Below are positions 41,454 to 52,299 of a stretch of 64,000 bases of DNA, piece after piece. This DNA is from Vibrio neptunius (lineage in GTDB: Bacteria; Pseudomonadota; Gammaproteobacteria; Enterobacterales; Vibrionaceae). The DNA is taken from the NCBI GenBank assembly GCA_019339365.1, contig CP079859.1, forward strand, positions 3,224,001 to 3,288,000, read 5' to 3'. How positions within the stretch are numbered: position 1 is the first letter of the stretch; each line of letters starts with the position of its first letter. The notes below the pieces were generated by a model. The model was not told the DNA's origin and made no database searches. It worked only from the letters and a program-made list of their open reading frames with translations. The position numbers were made by a program, and so were the translations under genes.

Positions 41454-42272
41454 TTATCCGTATCTACCTGTGATGTAATCTTCCGTTTGTTTTTTCAATG
41501 GTGAAGTGAAAATTGAATCTGTATCTGAATACTCGATCAACTTACCCATATGAATAAACGCCGTATGATCGCTAACACGCGCTGCCTGCTGCATGTTATG
41601 AGTGACAATAACTACAGTATATTTGGTTTTAAGATCATTGATCAGTTCTTCTATCGTCAGAGTGGAAATTGGGTCCAGCGCAGAGGTCGGTTCATCAAGA
41701 AGTAATACTTCAGGTTCAATCGCAATGGCACGAGCAATCACCAAACGCTGCTGCTGACCACCAGACAAACCAAACGCATTTTCATGCAGCCTGTCTTTCA
41801 CCTCTTCCCATAACGCTGCGGAACGCAGAGAGCGTTCAACAGCGTCATCGAGAACTCGACTGTTACGAATCCCCTGCAAGCGTAAGCCATACACCACATT
41901 TTCGTATATCGATTTTGGAAATGGATTCGGGCGCTGAAACACCATCCCAACACGGCGGCGTAGTGTCGCCACATCAACCTGTGGGTGGTAAATGTTTTTG
42001 CTATGCAGTTTCACTTTCCCTTCCACGCGGCACCCTTCAACCAGATCGTTCATTCGGTTGATACAACGTAAAAGTGTCGACTTGCCACAACCCGAAGGAC
42101 CGATAAATGCGGTCACCTGACCTTTAGGAATTCGCATAGAAATATCGCTCAGTGCCTGGGTATTCTGGTAAAACAGATTCAGCTCTTCGATTGCAATCGC
42201 AGTCTGTTCTTCACTCAGGTTGTTGACGTCTAATGGCGCTTGATAGCCCAATGTCTGATTAACTGAAAACAT
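41454..42272 (-). CDS. pstB: Phosphate ABC transporter ATPase PstB
   Basis: 272-residue ATPase of the high-affinity phosphate importer. Walker [10 protein letters not shown], signature [13 protein letters not shown], Walker [14 protein letters not shown] and the switch histidine in [10 protein letters not shown] are all present. It starts three bases after the pstA stop and so is co-translated. Confidence 0.98.
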   Translation of the reverse strand: MFSVNQTLGYQAPLDVNNLSEEQTAIAIEELNLFYQNTQALSDISMRIPKGQVTAFIGPSGCGKSTLLRCINRMNDLVEGCRVEGKVKLHSKNIYHPQVDVATLRRRVGMVFQRPNPFPKSIYENVVYGLRLQGIRNSRVLDDAVERSLRSAALWEEVKDRLHENAFGLSGGQQQRLVIARAIAIEPEVLLLDEPTSALDPISTLTIEELINDLKTKYTVVIVTHNMQQAARVSDHTAFIHMGKLIEYSDTDSIFTSPLKKQTEDYITGRYG

Positions 42273-42275
42273 CTC

Positions 42276-43928
42276 TTAATCTTGCCCCAGAGTTCGATAT
42301 TTCTCGCGTAGGTTATTGCGAATACTGATCGCCGTCAGGTTCAGTCCGACGATGACACTCACCAGCAAGAACGACGTGGCGTAAACCAACGGCCTTGCAC
42401 TTTCAATATTAGTGGTTTGGAAACCAACATCATAGATGTGGAAACCTAAATGCATGAATTTTCTATCCAGATGCAAAAATGGGAATTGGCTATCAACCGG
42501 CAAGCTAGACGCCAATTTTACCGCCCCCACCAGCATCAAAGGCGCTACCTCGCCAGCTGCACGGGCAACTGCTAGAACTAGTCCAGTAATGATCGCGGGG
42601 CTTGCCATTGGTAATACAATTCGCCACATCGTCTCAAACTGAGTTGCTCCGAGCGCCAAAGAACCATGACGGACGGAACTTGGGATGCGGGTCAAACCTT
42701 CTTCGGTAGCCACGATCACAACAGGGAGCGTCAGTACCGCCAATGTTAACGCTGACCAAAGGAGACCCGGCGTACCAAATGTCGGCGTTGGCAACTTCTC
42801 AGCATAAAACAGAGAATCGATTGAACCACCTAAGGTATAGACAAAGAAGCCGAGTCCAAATACCCCATAAACAATTGATGGGACACCCGCGAGGTTTATA
42901 ACCGCGACACGAATCAAACGAGTAAAAGCATTATTTTTCGCGTATTCGTGGAGATAAATTGCAGCAATCACGCCCAATGGCATAACGATAATCGACATGA
43001 TCAGCACCAGCAGAACCGTACCGAACATGGCAGGAAAAACGCCACCTTCAGAGTTCGACTCTCTAGGATCATCGGATAAGAATTTCCATGCCTGATGTGC
43101 CCACTGAGCCACTTTTTCAACGACCGTCATTTGATTCGGATACCACACATCCAAGATCCGACTAAGCGGGATTCGGTACTGATTGCCCTTCATATCTTCG
43201 ACAATCAGGCCTTGCTGAGCCAATGCTAATCTCAGTGCATCCAGCTGAGATTCCATTTCCGCAAGTTGCTGGCTAAACATGCTCGATTGAGCGTCATAAC
43301 GTTTGATGAATTCTGTATCTAAGCGACCATTCAGTTCACGCCTTTTCTTCTCTAAACGCAACCTGTCAGACTGAGCACTGATCACTTTGATCTGCTTCTC
43401 TACCAAGCGGTCAATTTTGGTCCGTTGCTTATCGGCAAATACCAGCGCGCGTTCAACATCGGTTTTAGCCTGCTCGCTTACCTTGCCATCAGCAGTAAAA
43501 TATCCTTTCGGTTGACCGTAAAAGTCCCCACCTCGAGTCCGTTCAATCACCGCCCAACCTCCAGGCTTTGAACGTTCAAGTAAATCGACTTCCAGAATAG
43601 AAACAAAATCAGCAGGGTAAATATCCCGATTGGCAATCTTAATACTCAGTCTTTGAACTAAGCCTTTCTCTTCGACTTCAGGAGTGAGCGCAATGTCCAT
43701 TTCACGTAAGTGGCTGATCGGCACATATTCTTCAGCATAAAGCTGACCAATCAAGACGTCACCCTGTTCGGTTTTCCACTGGTAAAGGGGAGCAGGCCAG
43801 AAATAGGACAAACCTTTCCAACCGATAAGCAGCAGCAAACCAAGCACTGACAGCAAACTAATGCTGACTGCTCCGCCTGTTAGCCAGACCCAAGGTGAAC
43901 CGGACTTTAGCCACTTAAACACGAACAA
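42276..43928 (-). CDS. pstA: Phosphate permease PstA with large inserted domain
   Basis: Inner-membrane permease subunit, 550 residues against about 296 in E. coli. The first transmembrane helix (about 15-37) is followed by a ~260-residue extracytoplasmic insert with a coiled-coil stretch (about 155-245, rich in K, R, E, Q and L). The conserved binding-protein-dependent permease domain then occupies about 305-540, with the EAA-type loop around ALGATQFETMWRIVLPMA. The enlarged form is a Vibrio-like variant; the insert's role is unknown. It lies between pstC and pstB. Confidence 0.92.
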   Translation of the reverse strand: MFVFKWLKSGSPWVWLTGGAVSISLLSVLGLLLLIGWKGLSYFWPAPLYQWKTEQGDVLIGQLYAEEYVPISHLREMDIALTPEVEEKGLVQRLSIKIANRDIYPADFVSILEVDLLERSKPGGWAVIERTRGGDFYGQPKGYFTADGKVSEQAKTDVERALVFADKQRTKIDRLVEKQIKVISAQSDRLRLEKKRRELNGRLDTEFIKRYDAQSSMFSQQLAEMESQLDALRLALAQQGLIVEDMKGNQYRIPLSRILDVWYPNQMTVVEKVAQWAHQAWKFLSDDPRESNSEGGVFPAMFGTVLLVLIMSIIVMPLGVIAAIYLHEYAKNNAFTRLIRVAVINLAGVPSIVYGVFGLGFFVYTLGGSIDSLFYAEKLPTPTFGTPGLLWSALTLAVLTLPVVIVATEEGLTRIPSSVRHGSLALGATQFETMWRIVLPMASPAIITGLVLAVARAAGEVAPLMLVGAVKLASSLPVDSQFPFLHLDRKFMHLGFHIYDVGFQTTNIESARPLVYATSFLLVSVIVGLNLTAISIRNNLREKYRTLGQD

Positions 43929-43948
43929 TGACTCTCGGATAACTTCGA

Positions 43949-46138
43949 TTACAGCGCACGATATTTATCCCTTAACCTTTGACGAACCCATTCCGCGAGC
44001 GAGTTAACCGCGAAAGTAAACACCAGCAAAATCAGCGCCGCCAAAAACAGAATGCGATAGTGAGAACTGCCCACTTCCGACTCAGGCATTTCAACGGCAA
44101 TAGTGGCAGACAGGGTGCGCATACCTTCTAGAATATTCCAATCCATGATTGGCGTATTACCTGTAGCCATCAGCACAATCATTGTCTCGCCAACGGCACG
44201 CCCCAGCCCCATCATGATGGCAGAAAAGATACCTGGGCTTGCGGTGAGTAGCACAACATGGATCAGGGTTTGCCACGGCGTAGCACCTAAGGCGAGAGAG
44301 CCATCTGATAGATGTTTCGGCACCGAGAAAATCGCATCTTCTGCGATGGTGAAAATGGTAGGGATAACAGCAAAGCCCATCGCAAAACCGACCACCAGCG
44401 CGTTACGCTGATCAAAGCCAATTCCCTGCTCGGCAAGATACGCACGGACATCGCCATTAAACAACCACTGTTCAATATTGCCACTCTGACCCAAAATCAC
44501 GACAGTAAACAGCACCATCGCAGGCATCAGAATCAGCGCATGCAAACCATTGGGGAATCGACTGATCCAGGTACGTGGTAGCTTGTGCCAAATCGCCCCG
44601 ATGGCAACGGTCGAAATGGGTAAGAACAGCATCAACGACACCACAGCCGCCAGGTGGCTCTCTACAATCGGCGCAAACCATAGCCCGGCTAAAAAACCAA
44701 TGATCACGGTTGGCAGCGCTTCCATCAGTTCAATCGAAGGTTTTACCACGCGGCGCATAGATGGCGTCATAAAGTAGGCCGTGTAGATGGCGCCTAATAC
44801 GGCAATCGGCACAGCAAACATCATGGCAAATGCCGCCGCTTTTAACGTACCAAATGCGATGGGTACAAGGCTGAATTTGGCTTCAAACTCATCGTTAGCC
44901 GATGTAGTTTGCCAAACAAATTCCGGCTCTGGATAACTTTCATACCAGACTTTCTGCCATAGTGAAGATAATGAGATTTCAGGGAATGGATTATCAACGT
45001 AAGCCACATTGAGCTGCGAGTCGGATAGGGTTAGCAGGTGCTTTTCATTGTTAGACATTGCCGCCAGTTGCGGCGCTTTATCGTAAGCTCGTTTAAAAAT
45101 CACCAGTTTTTCACTGGTGGTATAATGGCTCTGCACCGTGCCATTAATGTAGAAGCTGTAAAAACCCTTGCGGTACGTATCAGGCAGCAAGAATTGCAGC
45201 TGCGACGCCAGTTTAAAATCACGAATCTGAGTGAGGTGCCTTTGCCCGTCACTCAGCACATCAAACCATTGAGAGACCAGCCCATCCTGATGACTGACCA
45301 ACAAAGAATATGCGCCAGACAACAGCTTAATATCCGTCACCGCGTGTTTGCTCTCGCCCTGACTCAAATCGACCACTTCACGTACTACGAAGCTTTCAAT
45401 ACCTTTTTTGGCAATCACGACTTCAGAGCCGGTTCTTAGGTAAAGCGTGTTGCCGTCAGGCGTGAGAAGCAACTGGTCGAGGTCAACAAATGGCTTAGGA
45501 AACTCGAAATTCTGAATGTGCTGATTAGCATCACGCCAACGAATTCGAACACGGTTATCTTGGTAAAAACCAGCTAAGGTGACGTTGCTATCCACAGCAA
45601 AAGCAAACGACCTTAGTGCTGAGCCTGACTCTGTCTGCAAATCAAAATCTAAAGGAAAGTTATCCACTTCGGGAGAAAATATACGCTGCTCGCCCTGCAG
45701 AAGACTGGTCATCTCAGGCCGATATAATAACACTTGTCCGTTAGCGGTTGCCGCACCTAACCAGCCCTGAGCAGGGTTAGCCGAGCTGTACAGTGAGTAC
45801 TCAGTACCTAGTTCAACCGATAAACTAGGCTGTTGTGACCAGCTCGTCAGCGACCAAAAGTCAACATAGCCGGCCTTAGATACCACATAGGCATGCTGGC
45901 CATAATCATCAATTCCAGCCGCCACTGGCGCTTTAGTGGTAATCGATTGGATAGCAACATTTGGAGTGAATTTTGCGTCAGAAAAAAGAGGCAGGACCAT
46001 CATTGCCAGATAAACGAAGATCAAAACCAGCGCAGCCAAAACACCGACACCGCCTGTCGATACCGCTAGCCGAACTAAACGATCTTTGATTAGTCGCTTT
46101 CGATCACGTTCTCGCAATGAAAATTCGGCTTTGGCCAT
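43949..46138 (-). CDS. pstC: Phosphate permease PstC with large N-terminal domain
   Basis: Inner-membrane permease subunit, 729 residues against about 319 in E. coli. After a basic N-terminus and a first transmembrane helix (about 25-48), residues ~55-400 form an extracytoplasmic, beta-rich region with WD40-like repeats (GYVDFWSLTSW, DGLVSQWFDVLSDG, DNRVRIRWRDA). The canonical permease follows, with GATPWQTLIHVVLLTASPGI as the EAA loop. ATG preceded by AAGTGAGAGA. First gene of the operon, behind a Pho box and -10. Confidence 0.92.
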   Translation of the reverse strand: MAKAEFSLRERDRKRLIKDRLVRLAVSTGGVGVLAALVLIFVYLAMMVLPLFSDAKFTPNVAIQSITTKAPVAAGIDDYGQHAYVVSKAGYVDFWSLTSWSQQPSLSVELGTEYSLYSSANPAQGWLGAATANGQVLLYRPEMTSLLQGEQRIFSPEVDNFPLDFDLQTESGSALRSFAFAVDSNVTLAGFYQDNRVRIRWRDANQHIQNFEFPKPFVDLDQLLLTPDGNTLYLRTGSEVVIAKKGIESFVVREVVDLSQGESKHAVTDIKLLSGAYSLLVSHQDGLVSQWFDVLSDGQRHLTQIRDFKLASQLQFLLPDTYRKGFYSFYINGTVQSHYTTSEKLVIFKRAYDKAPQLAAMSNNEKHLLTLSDSQLNVAYVDNPFPEISLSSLWQKVWYESYPEPEFVWQTTSANDEFEAKFSLVPIAFGTLKAAAFAMMFAVPIAVLGAIYTAYFMTPSMRRVVKPSIELMEALPTVIIGFLAGLWFAPIVESHLAAVVSLMLFLPISTVAIGAIWHKLPRTWISRFPNGLHALILMPAMVLFTVVILGQSGNIEQWLFNGDVRAYLAEQGIGFDQRNALVVGFAMGFAVIPTIFTIAEDAIFSVPKHLSDGSLALGATPWQTLIHVVLLTASPGIFSAIMMGLGRAVGETMIVLMATGNTPIMDWNILEGMRTLSATIAVEMPESEVGSSHYRILFLAALILLVFTFAVNSLAEWVRQRLRDKYRAL

Positions 46139-46168
46139 TTCTCTCACTTACCTGCATTTGCCCATGGG

Positions 46169-46202
46169 TATAATATGTCGATTAGGTGACAATTATATTA
46201 CA
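46169..46202 (-). promoter_or_regulatory. Pho box and -10 of pstCAB-phoU
   Basis: Minus strand: CTGTAAT-ATAA-TTGTCAC (46185-46202) matches the PhoB repeat pair CTGTCAT-N4-CTGTCAT with two mismatches; a TATTAT -10 (46169-46174) follows after 10 bases, the spacing seen in PhoB-activated promoters. Confidence 0.75.
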
Positions 46203-46239
46203 GATCGCAATAAACAACTGAAAATAATGCAATAAGATC

Positions 46240-46257
46240 GTGCAATAAAAGTGTCAT
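46240..46257 (+). promoter_or_regulatory. Pho box of ppk-ppx
   Basis: GTGCAAT-AAAA-GTGTCAT: two TGTCAT-like heptamers 11 bases apart, pointing toward ppk. It shares the 195-base intergenic region with the pstC Pho box, so one region would control both operons. Confidence 0.65.
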
Positions 46258-46333
46258 ATAAACCCCTTAATTTCTAATCCAGTTTTATTTTTACCACCTA
46301 AATTTGGTTAGACTCGTCAGTAAAGGTCAGGTT

Positions 46334-48445
46334 ATGAGTGCAGAAAAGCTTTACATTGAAAAAGAATTGAGTTGGTTGTCTTTCAATGAACGTGTGCTCC
46401 AAGAAGCCGCAGATAAAACGGTGCCACTCATCGAGAGAATTCGTTTTTTAGGTATATTTTCCAATAATTTAGATGAGTTTTACAAAGTCCGATTTGCTGA
46501 TGTCAAACGGCGAATCCTAATCAATCAGGAGCGCGGTGGTAACGACAACTCCAAACACTTGCTGACTAAAATGCAGACTAAGGCTCTCAAACTCAACGAA
46601 CGCTTCGATGAGTTGTACGCTGAGCTAATCCGCGACATGGCACGCCGACGCATCTTCCTAGTCAATGAAACTCAACTCAACGAGTCGCAAGAAAAGTGGA
46701 TCAAAAAATACTTCCGTAATCAGGTACTCCCGCATATCACCCCTCTTCTAATGCGAGACGATATTGATGTCCTGCAGTTTCTTAAAGATGAGTACGCTTA
46801 CATCGCGGTTGAACTACGTAAAGAAGAACAAAATCAGTATGCGTTGATCGAGATCCCAACTGATCACCTGCCCCGCTTTGTGATGGTACCCGAGCAGAAA
46901 GGCAAACGACGCAAAACCATTATCTTGCTCGACAACATAATTCGTTATTGCCTTGATGAGCTGTTTAGCGGCTTTTTTGATTATGAAGAGCTGAACGGTT
47001 ACGCAATGAAAATGACTCGCGACGCAGAATATGATCTTAGCCATGAGGTGGAACATAGTCTGCTCGAACAAATGTCAGAAGGGGTAAGTCAGCGTCTGAC
47101 GGCAATGCCAGTCCGCTTCGTTTATGAACGTGATATGCCGGAAGAAATGTTGGAGTTTCTGTGCCATAAACTGCAAATATCCAACTACGACAGTTTGATC
47201 CCCGGTGGGCGTTACCACAATTTCAAAGACTTCATCGGCTTTCCCAATGTCGGACGCGAGTATTTAGAAAACAAGCCATTGCCACCGATGAAATGTGCAG
47301 ATTTCGACGGCTATGCCAACAAATTTGATGCGATCAAGAATCAGGACATTCTACTTTACTACCCGTACCACAGCTTTGAGCATATTTCTGAGTTAGTCCG
47401 CCAAGCTTCGTTCGACCCTAGGGTGCTCAGCGTTAAGATCAATATTTACCGAGTTGCCAAAGACTCTCGTTTAATGAACTCATTGATCGATGCAGTACAC
47501 AATGGCAAGCAGGTCACGGTTGTTGTAGAACTGCAAGCTCGATTCGACGAAGAAACCAATATCGAATGGTCAAAGGTCCTGACCGAAGCAGGCGTGCAAG
47601 TCATTTTTGGCGCACCGGGTCTGAAAATCCATGCTAAGCTGCTACTCATTAGCCGTCGAGAAAACGATGAGATCGTACGCTACGCCCATATCGGAACTGG
47701 TAACTTTCATGAAAAAACGGCCCGCATTTATACCGATTTTTCTCTACTGACTGCCGATCCGGAAATCACCAATGAAGTACGTAATGTCTTCGGATATATC
47801 GAAAACCCATACCGCCCAGTGAAGTTTGAACACCTGATTGTTTCACCACGTAACTCACGCCAACAACTGTATCGTTTGATCGACAGTGAAATCGCCAATG
47901 CTAAAGCTGGTAGAAAGGCCGCCATTACCCTGAAAGTGAATAACATAGTCGACAAAGGGCTAATTAATAAGCTCTACGGTGCCAGCGCTTCTGGAGTAGA
48001 TATCAAGATGATCATCCGCGGGATGTGTTCATTGGTCCCTGGAGTCGAAGGAGTGAGTGAAAATATCAAGATCATCAGCATCGTTGATCGTTTTCTTGAG
48101 CACCCGCGGGTCATCATCACCCACAATGACGGCGATCCACAAGTTTACATTTCCTCTGCTGACTGGATGACGCGCAATATCGACTACCGCATCGAAGTTG
48201 CTGCTCCAGTACGTGACCAACGTCTTAAACAGCGAATTATTGATATCATTAACATCCACTTTACAGATACAGTAAAAGCCCGCTGGATAGACAAAGAAAT
48301 GAGCAATACCTATGTTCCGAGAGGTAACCGTAAGAAAGTTCGCTCGCAAATTGCCATTTATGACTATCTTAAAAATGTAGAAAAACAAACAAAGAAACGA
48401 AAAGAACAGTCCCTTACTGATGACTCAATCTCTGGAAATTCGTGA
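46334..48445 (+). CDS. ppk: Polyphosphate kinase 1
   Basis: Makes polyphosphate from ATP, at the membrane. 703 residues from the ATG giving [20 protein letters not shown], preceded by AAAGGTCAGG; a TTG start upstream is unlikely. The phosphohistidine site is in [12 protein letters not shown] (about residue 433) and a second active-site histidine in [18 protein letters not shown]. It overlaps ppx by 26 bases, so the synthase and the hydrolase are co-translated. Divergent from pstC. Confidence 0.97.
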   Translation: MSAEKLYIEKELSWLSFNERVLQEAADKTVPLIERIRFLGIFSNNLDEFYKVRFADVKRRILINQERGGNDNSKHLLTKMQTKALKLNERFDELYAELIRDMARRRIFLVNETQLNESQEKWIKKYFRNQVLPHITPLLMRDDIDVLQFLKDEYAYIAVELRKEEQNQYALIEIPTDHLPRFVMVPEQKGKRRKTIILLDNIIRYCLDELFSGFFDYEELNGYAMKMTRDAEYDLSHEVEHSLLEQMSEGVSQRLTAMPVRFVYERDMPEEMLEFLCHKLQISNYDSLIPGGRYHNFKDFIGFPNVGREYLENKPLPPMKCADFDGYANKFDAIKNQDILLYYPYHSFEHISELVRQASFDPRVLSVKINIYRVAKDSRLMNSLIDAVHNGKQVTVVVELQARFDEETNIEWSKVLTEAGVQVIFGAPGLKIHAKLLLISRRENDEIVRYAHIGTGNFHEKTARIYTDFSLLTADPEITNEVRNVFGYIENPYRPVKFEHLIVSPRNSRQQLYRLIDSEIANAKAGRKAAITLKVNNIVDKGLINKLYGASASGVDIKMIIRGMCSLVPGVEGVSENIKIISIVDRFLEHPRVIITHNDGDPQVYISSADWMTRNIDYRIEVAAPVRDQRLKQRIIDIINIHFTDTVKARWIDKEMSNTYVPRGNRKKVRSQIAIYDYLKNVEKQTKKRKEQSLTDDSISGNS

Positions 48446-49919
48446 TGTTGCCGCGATTGACCTTGGCTCTAACAGCTTCCATATGGTGGTGGCTCGTGTC
48501 GTAGACCAAGATCTGCAACTGGTCAGCCGACATAAGCAGCGAGTTCGTCTCGCTGCTGGCTTAGATGCTCAAAAAAACCTAGATAATGCTTCGATTGAAC
48601 GAGGCCTTGAATGCCTTGCAATGTTTGCCGAACGCCTACAGGGCTTCGAAGAGTGCAATGTACGTATTGCGGCTACGCATACTCTTCGCCAAGCCAACAA
48701 TGCCCATATATTCCTCCAACGTGCGAGAGAAGTACTGCCATTTCCTATTGAAATCATCCCCGGCGTCGAAGAAGCACGTTTAATTTACCTTGGGGTGGCG
48801 CATACCCAACCAGAATCAGACTCAAAACTTGTGGTTGATATTGGTGGCGGCAGTACTGAGATGATCATTGGCAAGGGGTTTGACCCGGAGCTGATCAACA
48901 GTAAACAAATGGGTTGCGTCAGCTATACCAAGCTTTATTTTGCCAACGGTAAGCTCTCGCGTAAAAACTTTTCTAAAGCAATACTCGCAGCTGAACAAAG
49001 GTTGGAATCCATTGCCCATCGTTACTGTAAGAAAGGTTGGGAGATTGCGTTTGGCTCGTCAGGTACAATTAAAGCGATTCGGGAAGTCTTAGTTGGCATG
49101 AGCTATGAAGATGGCATTATCACCGCTAAGCGCCTCGACAAGTTAGTCGAAAAGCTGTGTGAATGGCCCACGATTGAGGATATTGTTCTCAGTGGGTTAA
49201 CACCAGACAGAAAGCCTGTTTTTGCCGCCGGCGTGGCCATTCTGATGGCGATCTTTAAAGACCTCAAAATAGACGAAATGCACTTTTCAGAAGGTGCATT
49301 ACGTGAAGGTTTGCTATTCGAAATGGAAGATGGCTTCAAACGTTCAGATATCCGGATGAGAACCACGGAAAACCTAGCCAGCAAGCATTTAGTTGATCTT
49401 GACCATGCGGCAAAAATTAAACATCAGGCGCAATCTTTCCTGCAACAGGTGCATCAGGATCTCGGCATCAAAAAGAGCTCAGAGCTGTTTGATTTACTCG
49501 ACTGGAGCGCACTGCTGCATGAAGTCGGTCTCAGCATCAGTTTACAAGCCTTCCATCGCCATTCCGCTTATATTCTTCGTCACACCTACATGCCCGGTTT
49601 CAACCGTGAACAACAAAGGGTGCTGGCCATGCTAGTCCGCTTCCAGCGTAAAGCACTTAAACTACATGAAATGGAAGAATTCACACTATTTAAGAAAAAA
49701 CACATCATTGGTGTGATTCGTATCTTACGCCTCGCTATCTTGCTCAACGGCCAACGTAACGAAGACGCTTTGCCAAAACTGATGTTGAGCATAGACGGCG
49801 ATAGATGGACATTGAGTTCAGAGGATGATGAGTGGCTAGAACACAACAAACTGCTGCATGCCGATTTGATGACGGAACAAGAATACTGGAACAACGCCGG
49901 TTGGGCGCTGAATTTTTAA
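48420..49919 (+). CDS. ppx: Exopolyphosphatase
   Basis: Releases phosphate from the ends of polyphosphate and also acts on pppGpp in E. coli. 499 residues. The ASKHA phosphate-binding loops [14 protein letters not shown] and [15 protein letters not shown] are visible, with the catalytic glutamate in [14 protein letters not shown]; a C-terminal HD-like helical domain follows (about 310-499, [11 protein letters not shown]). The start lies inside the end of ppk. Confidence 0.97.
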   Translation: MTQSLEIRDVAAIDLGSNSFHMVVARVVDQDLQLVSRHKQRVRLAAGLDAQKNLDNASIERGLECLAMFAERLQGFEECNVRIAATHTLRQANNAHIFLQRAREVLPFPIEIIPGVEEARLIYLGVAHTQPESDSKLVVDIGGGSTEMIIGKGFDPELINSKQMGCVSYTKLYFANGKLSRKNFSKAILAAEQRLESIAHRYCKKGWEIAFGSSGTIKAIREVLVGMSYEDGIITAKRLDKLVEKLCEWPTIEDIVLSGLTPDRKPVFAAGVAILMAIFKDLKIDEMHFSEGALREGLLFEMEDGFKRSDIRMRTTENLASKHLVDLDHAAKIKHQAQSFLQQVHQDLGIKKSSELFDLLDWSALLHEVGLSISLQAFHRHSAYILRHTYMPGFNREQQRVLAMLVRFQRKALKLHEMEEFTLFKKKHIIGVIRILRLAILLNGQRNEDALPKLMLSIDGDRWTLSSEDDEWLEHNKLLHADLMTEQEYWNNAGWALNF

Positions 49920-49929
49920 GTATGTAACC

Positions 49930-49972
49930 TGAGGTGGATGATAGATGTCGGTAGTGTTATCAGGCCACCTCA
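49930..49972. terminator. Possible terminator hairpin between ppx and pstS
   Basis: 8-bp perfect pair TGAGGTGG / CCACCTCA with a 27-base loop between two convergent genes. No T-run, so weak. Confidence 0.35.
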
Positions 49973-50016
49973 AGCAAGTTTGATACACGCACAGTGACGA
50001 GCTTCAAATCAGACAG

Positions 50017-50976
50017 TTAATCGACAATGCCTACTTTTGCCAGCTCACTACGTGCAATCTCTGCGGAGATCGGCACATAACCATCTTTTTCAACCAGTTT
50101 TTGCCCTTGCTGTGAGTACATAAAGCGAACGAATTCCCGCTCAATCGGCGGTAATGGTTTAAACGGGTTCTTGTTTACGTAAACATAGAGATAGCGTGAG
50201 AGTGGGTACTTACCTGTCAGAATATTTTCCTGACTCGCCTCAATGTAATCCTCTCCCTGCTTGGCAATGGGAAGCAGTTTCACTCCGGAGACCTTGTAGC
50301 CTACCCCTGAGTAGCCAATAGTATTGATCGCAGAAGCAACAGACTGAACAACAGACGCTGAGCCCGGCTGCTCATTGACATTACTTTTAAAGTCCCCGCC
50401 ACACAGCGCATTATTCTTAAAGTATCCATAAGTACCGGAGACCGAGTTACGACCGAACAGCTGCATACTGCGTCTAGCCCAATGATAATCGAGCCCTAGC
50501 TCAGCCCAAGTAGAGATAGACTGAGTTCCACCACAACGCAGCGTTGCAGAAAAAATATTGTCTAGCTGCGTAAAGTTGAGCCCTTTCAGCGGGTTGTCTC
50601 GGTGAACGAAGATTCCAATCGCATCAATGGCGATTCTAAGTTCTGTTGGCTTGTAGCCGTGTTCACGCTCAAAGGCTTCAATTTCCCGATTTCGCATCGG
50701 TCTGCTCATTGGACCGAATTGAGCGGTACCTTCGGTTAATGCTGGCGGAGCCGTTGAAGAACCAGAGGCTTGTACCTGACCATTCACGCTCGGGTAAAGT
50801 TGCTTAAACTCTTCTACCCACAAGGTTGTCATGCCGGCTAATGTGTCAGAACCAACACTGGTTAAACTCCCGGTAACACCGGGGACTTTTTGATATTCAG
50901 ATAGGTTCGCCAAAGCCGCTTGGACAGCAAAGGAAAAGCTGGCAGAAACAATTAGAGTCGTGAGCGCCAACTTCAT
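50017..50976 (-). CDS. pstS: Phosphate-binding protein PstS family
   Basis: Periplasmic phosphate-binding component of the Pst importer. 319 residues with a Sec signal peptide ending SFAVQA-ALANLSEY. Ligand-loop motifs GSDTLAGMT, ASGSSTAPPAL and the SGTYGYF segment match the PstS type II fold. The start ATG overlaps the phoR stop (TAATG), so it belongs to a phoB-phoR-pstS operon rather than to pstCAB, a known Vibrio arrangement. Confidence 0.93.
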   Translation of the reverse strand: MKLALTTLIVSASFSFAVQAALANLSEYQKVPGVTGSLTSVGSDTLAGMTTLWVEEFKQLYPSVNGQVQASGSSTAPPALTEGTAQFGPMSRPMRNREIEAFEREHGYKPTELRIAIDAIGIFVHRDNPLKGLNFTQLDNIFSATLRCGGTQSISTWAELGLDYHWARRSMQLFGRNSVSGTYGYFKNNALCGGDFKSNVNEQPGSASVVQSVASAINTIGYSGVGYKVSGVKLLPIAKQGEDYIEASQENILTGKYPLSRYLYVYVNKNPFKPLPPIEREFVRFMYSQQGQKLVEKDGYVPISAEIARSELAKVGIVD

Positions 50977-52273
50977 TAATTCACCACCAAGCGCGGTGGT
51001 AGAACGAATGAGAATTTACTGCCGACACCCACTTCAGACTGTATTTCTAGATGCGAGTCGTGATGCGTCAAAGCGTGCTTCACGATCGCCAGACCAAGGC
51101 CGCTTCCTCCGGTATCCCTAGATCGTGCTTTATCCACTCGATAGAAACGCTCAGTGAGTCGGTGTAGGTGTTGAGGCTCAATGCCTTCACCACCATCTTC
51201 CACTTCTAAACATGCACCTTGCGCTGTCTGATACCAGCGAACCCTGACATCCGCGCCTGCTGGTGTGTATTTCACCGCGTTATAAACCAAGTTCGAAATG
51301 GCACTGCGTAATTGGTCTTCATCACCAAGTACACGCAGGCTGTTATCAATATCAAAGTTCAGCTTATGCTGCTGATCGCCACTCAGGCTCGCCGCTTCTT
51401 TCTCCAATACATCAAGCATGGCTGGGACATTCACTACATCTTCCAGTTCATGCATGGGTGCCGCTTCAATCTTGGATAATGTGAGCAGTTGATTAACCAA
51501 GCTGTTCATGCGATTGAGCTGCTCGGTCATGACACCATGGGCTTTACTCCACATCGGGCCAACCACCATATCTGGGTCTTCGGTCATTTCCAGATAGCCT
51601 TGCAACACCGTCATTGGCGTGCGCAGCTCATGAGAAACATTGGCAAAGAAGTTGCGACGCATGCCTTCCAACTGTTTGAGCTGGGACACATCACGCACCA
51701 CCATCAGGTGCTCACCTTCAGTGTACGGCACAATACGCAGCTCAAGCATACGCTCGACATTGAGTGGCGAGCGCATCTCTAGAGGCTCAGAGAAATCTTG
51801 TTTATTAAGATACTTAATGAAATCTGGCGTGCGGATAAGGTTGGAAATCGGCTGACCTGAATCGTCCGGCCAACGGAAGCCTAATAGGTGTTGGGCGAGC
51901 TTGTTGCACCAAACAATGTTGCCTTCACTACGAAACACAACAACTGCATCCGGTAAGGATTCAGCACCATTGCGGAATCGGCGAATAAGATTGGTCAGCT
52001 CTTTGCGCTTTTTGCGCTGGCGCTGCTGCAAGCGGTAGATACCGTTGAATAACGATTCCCAGTTACCGCTTCCCGAAGGTGGTGTCAGGCGCTTTTCATC
52101 CCACAACCACGCAGAAAGGCGCATCTGATTATGCAGATGCCATACAAGCTGCAAAACCGTGGCCGCTAGAAGCAACCACGGCATATGACCGAAAATCCAT
52201 CCGACAATCACCCAAGGGGTGTAAAAAAAGCCAGCTCCCAGGCTAGCTTTTTCCAAGTTAACCGCTCTACCAC
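50976..52273 (-). pseudogene. phoR: Phosphate sensor kinase PhoR, frameshifted near N-terminus
   Basis: Inner-membrane histidine kinase that phosphorylates PhoB. A GTG start with GGAGAGG upstream gives [16 protein letters not shown], the family N-terminus, then loses frame in a run of seven A (plus strand, 52223-52229). One more base reads [14 protein letters not shown] and gives 432 residues, the E. coli length being 431. The rest is intact: two transmembrane helices, a PAS domain (about 95-200), H-box [19 protein letters not shown] and ATP-binding [12 protein letters not shown]. The PhoB stop is 27 bases upstream. Probably a sequence error, as PhoB and Pho boxes are intact. Confidence 0.9.
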
Positions 52274-52299
52274 TTACCTCTCCAGATGGTAAATTTACA

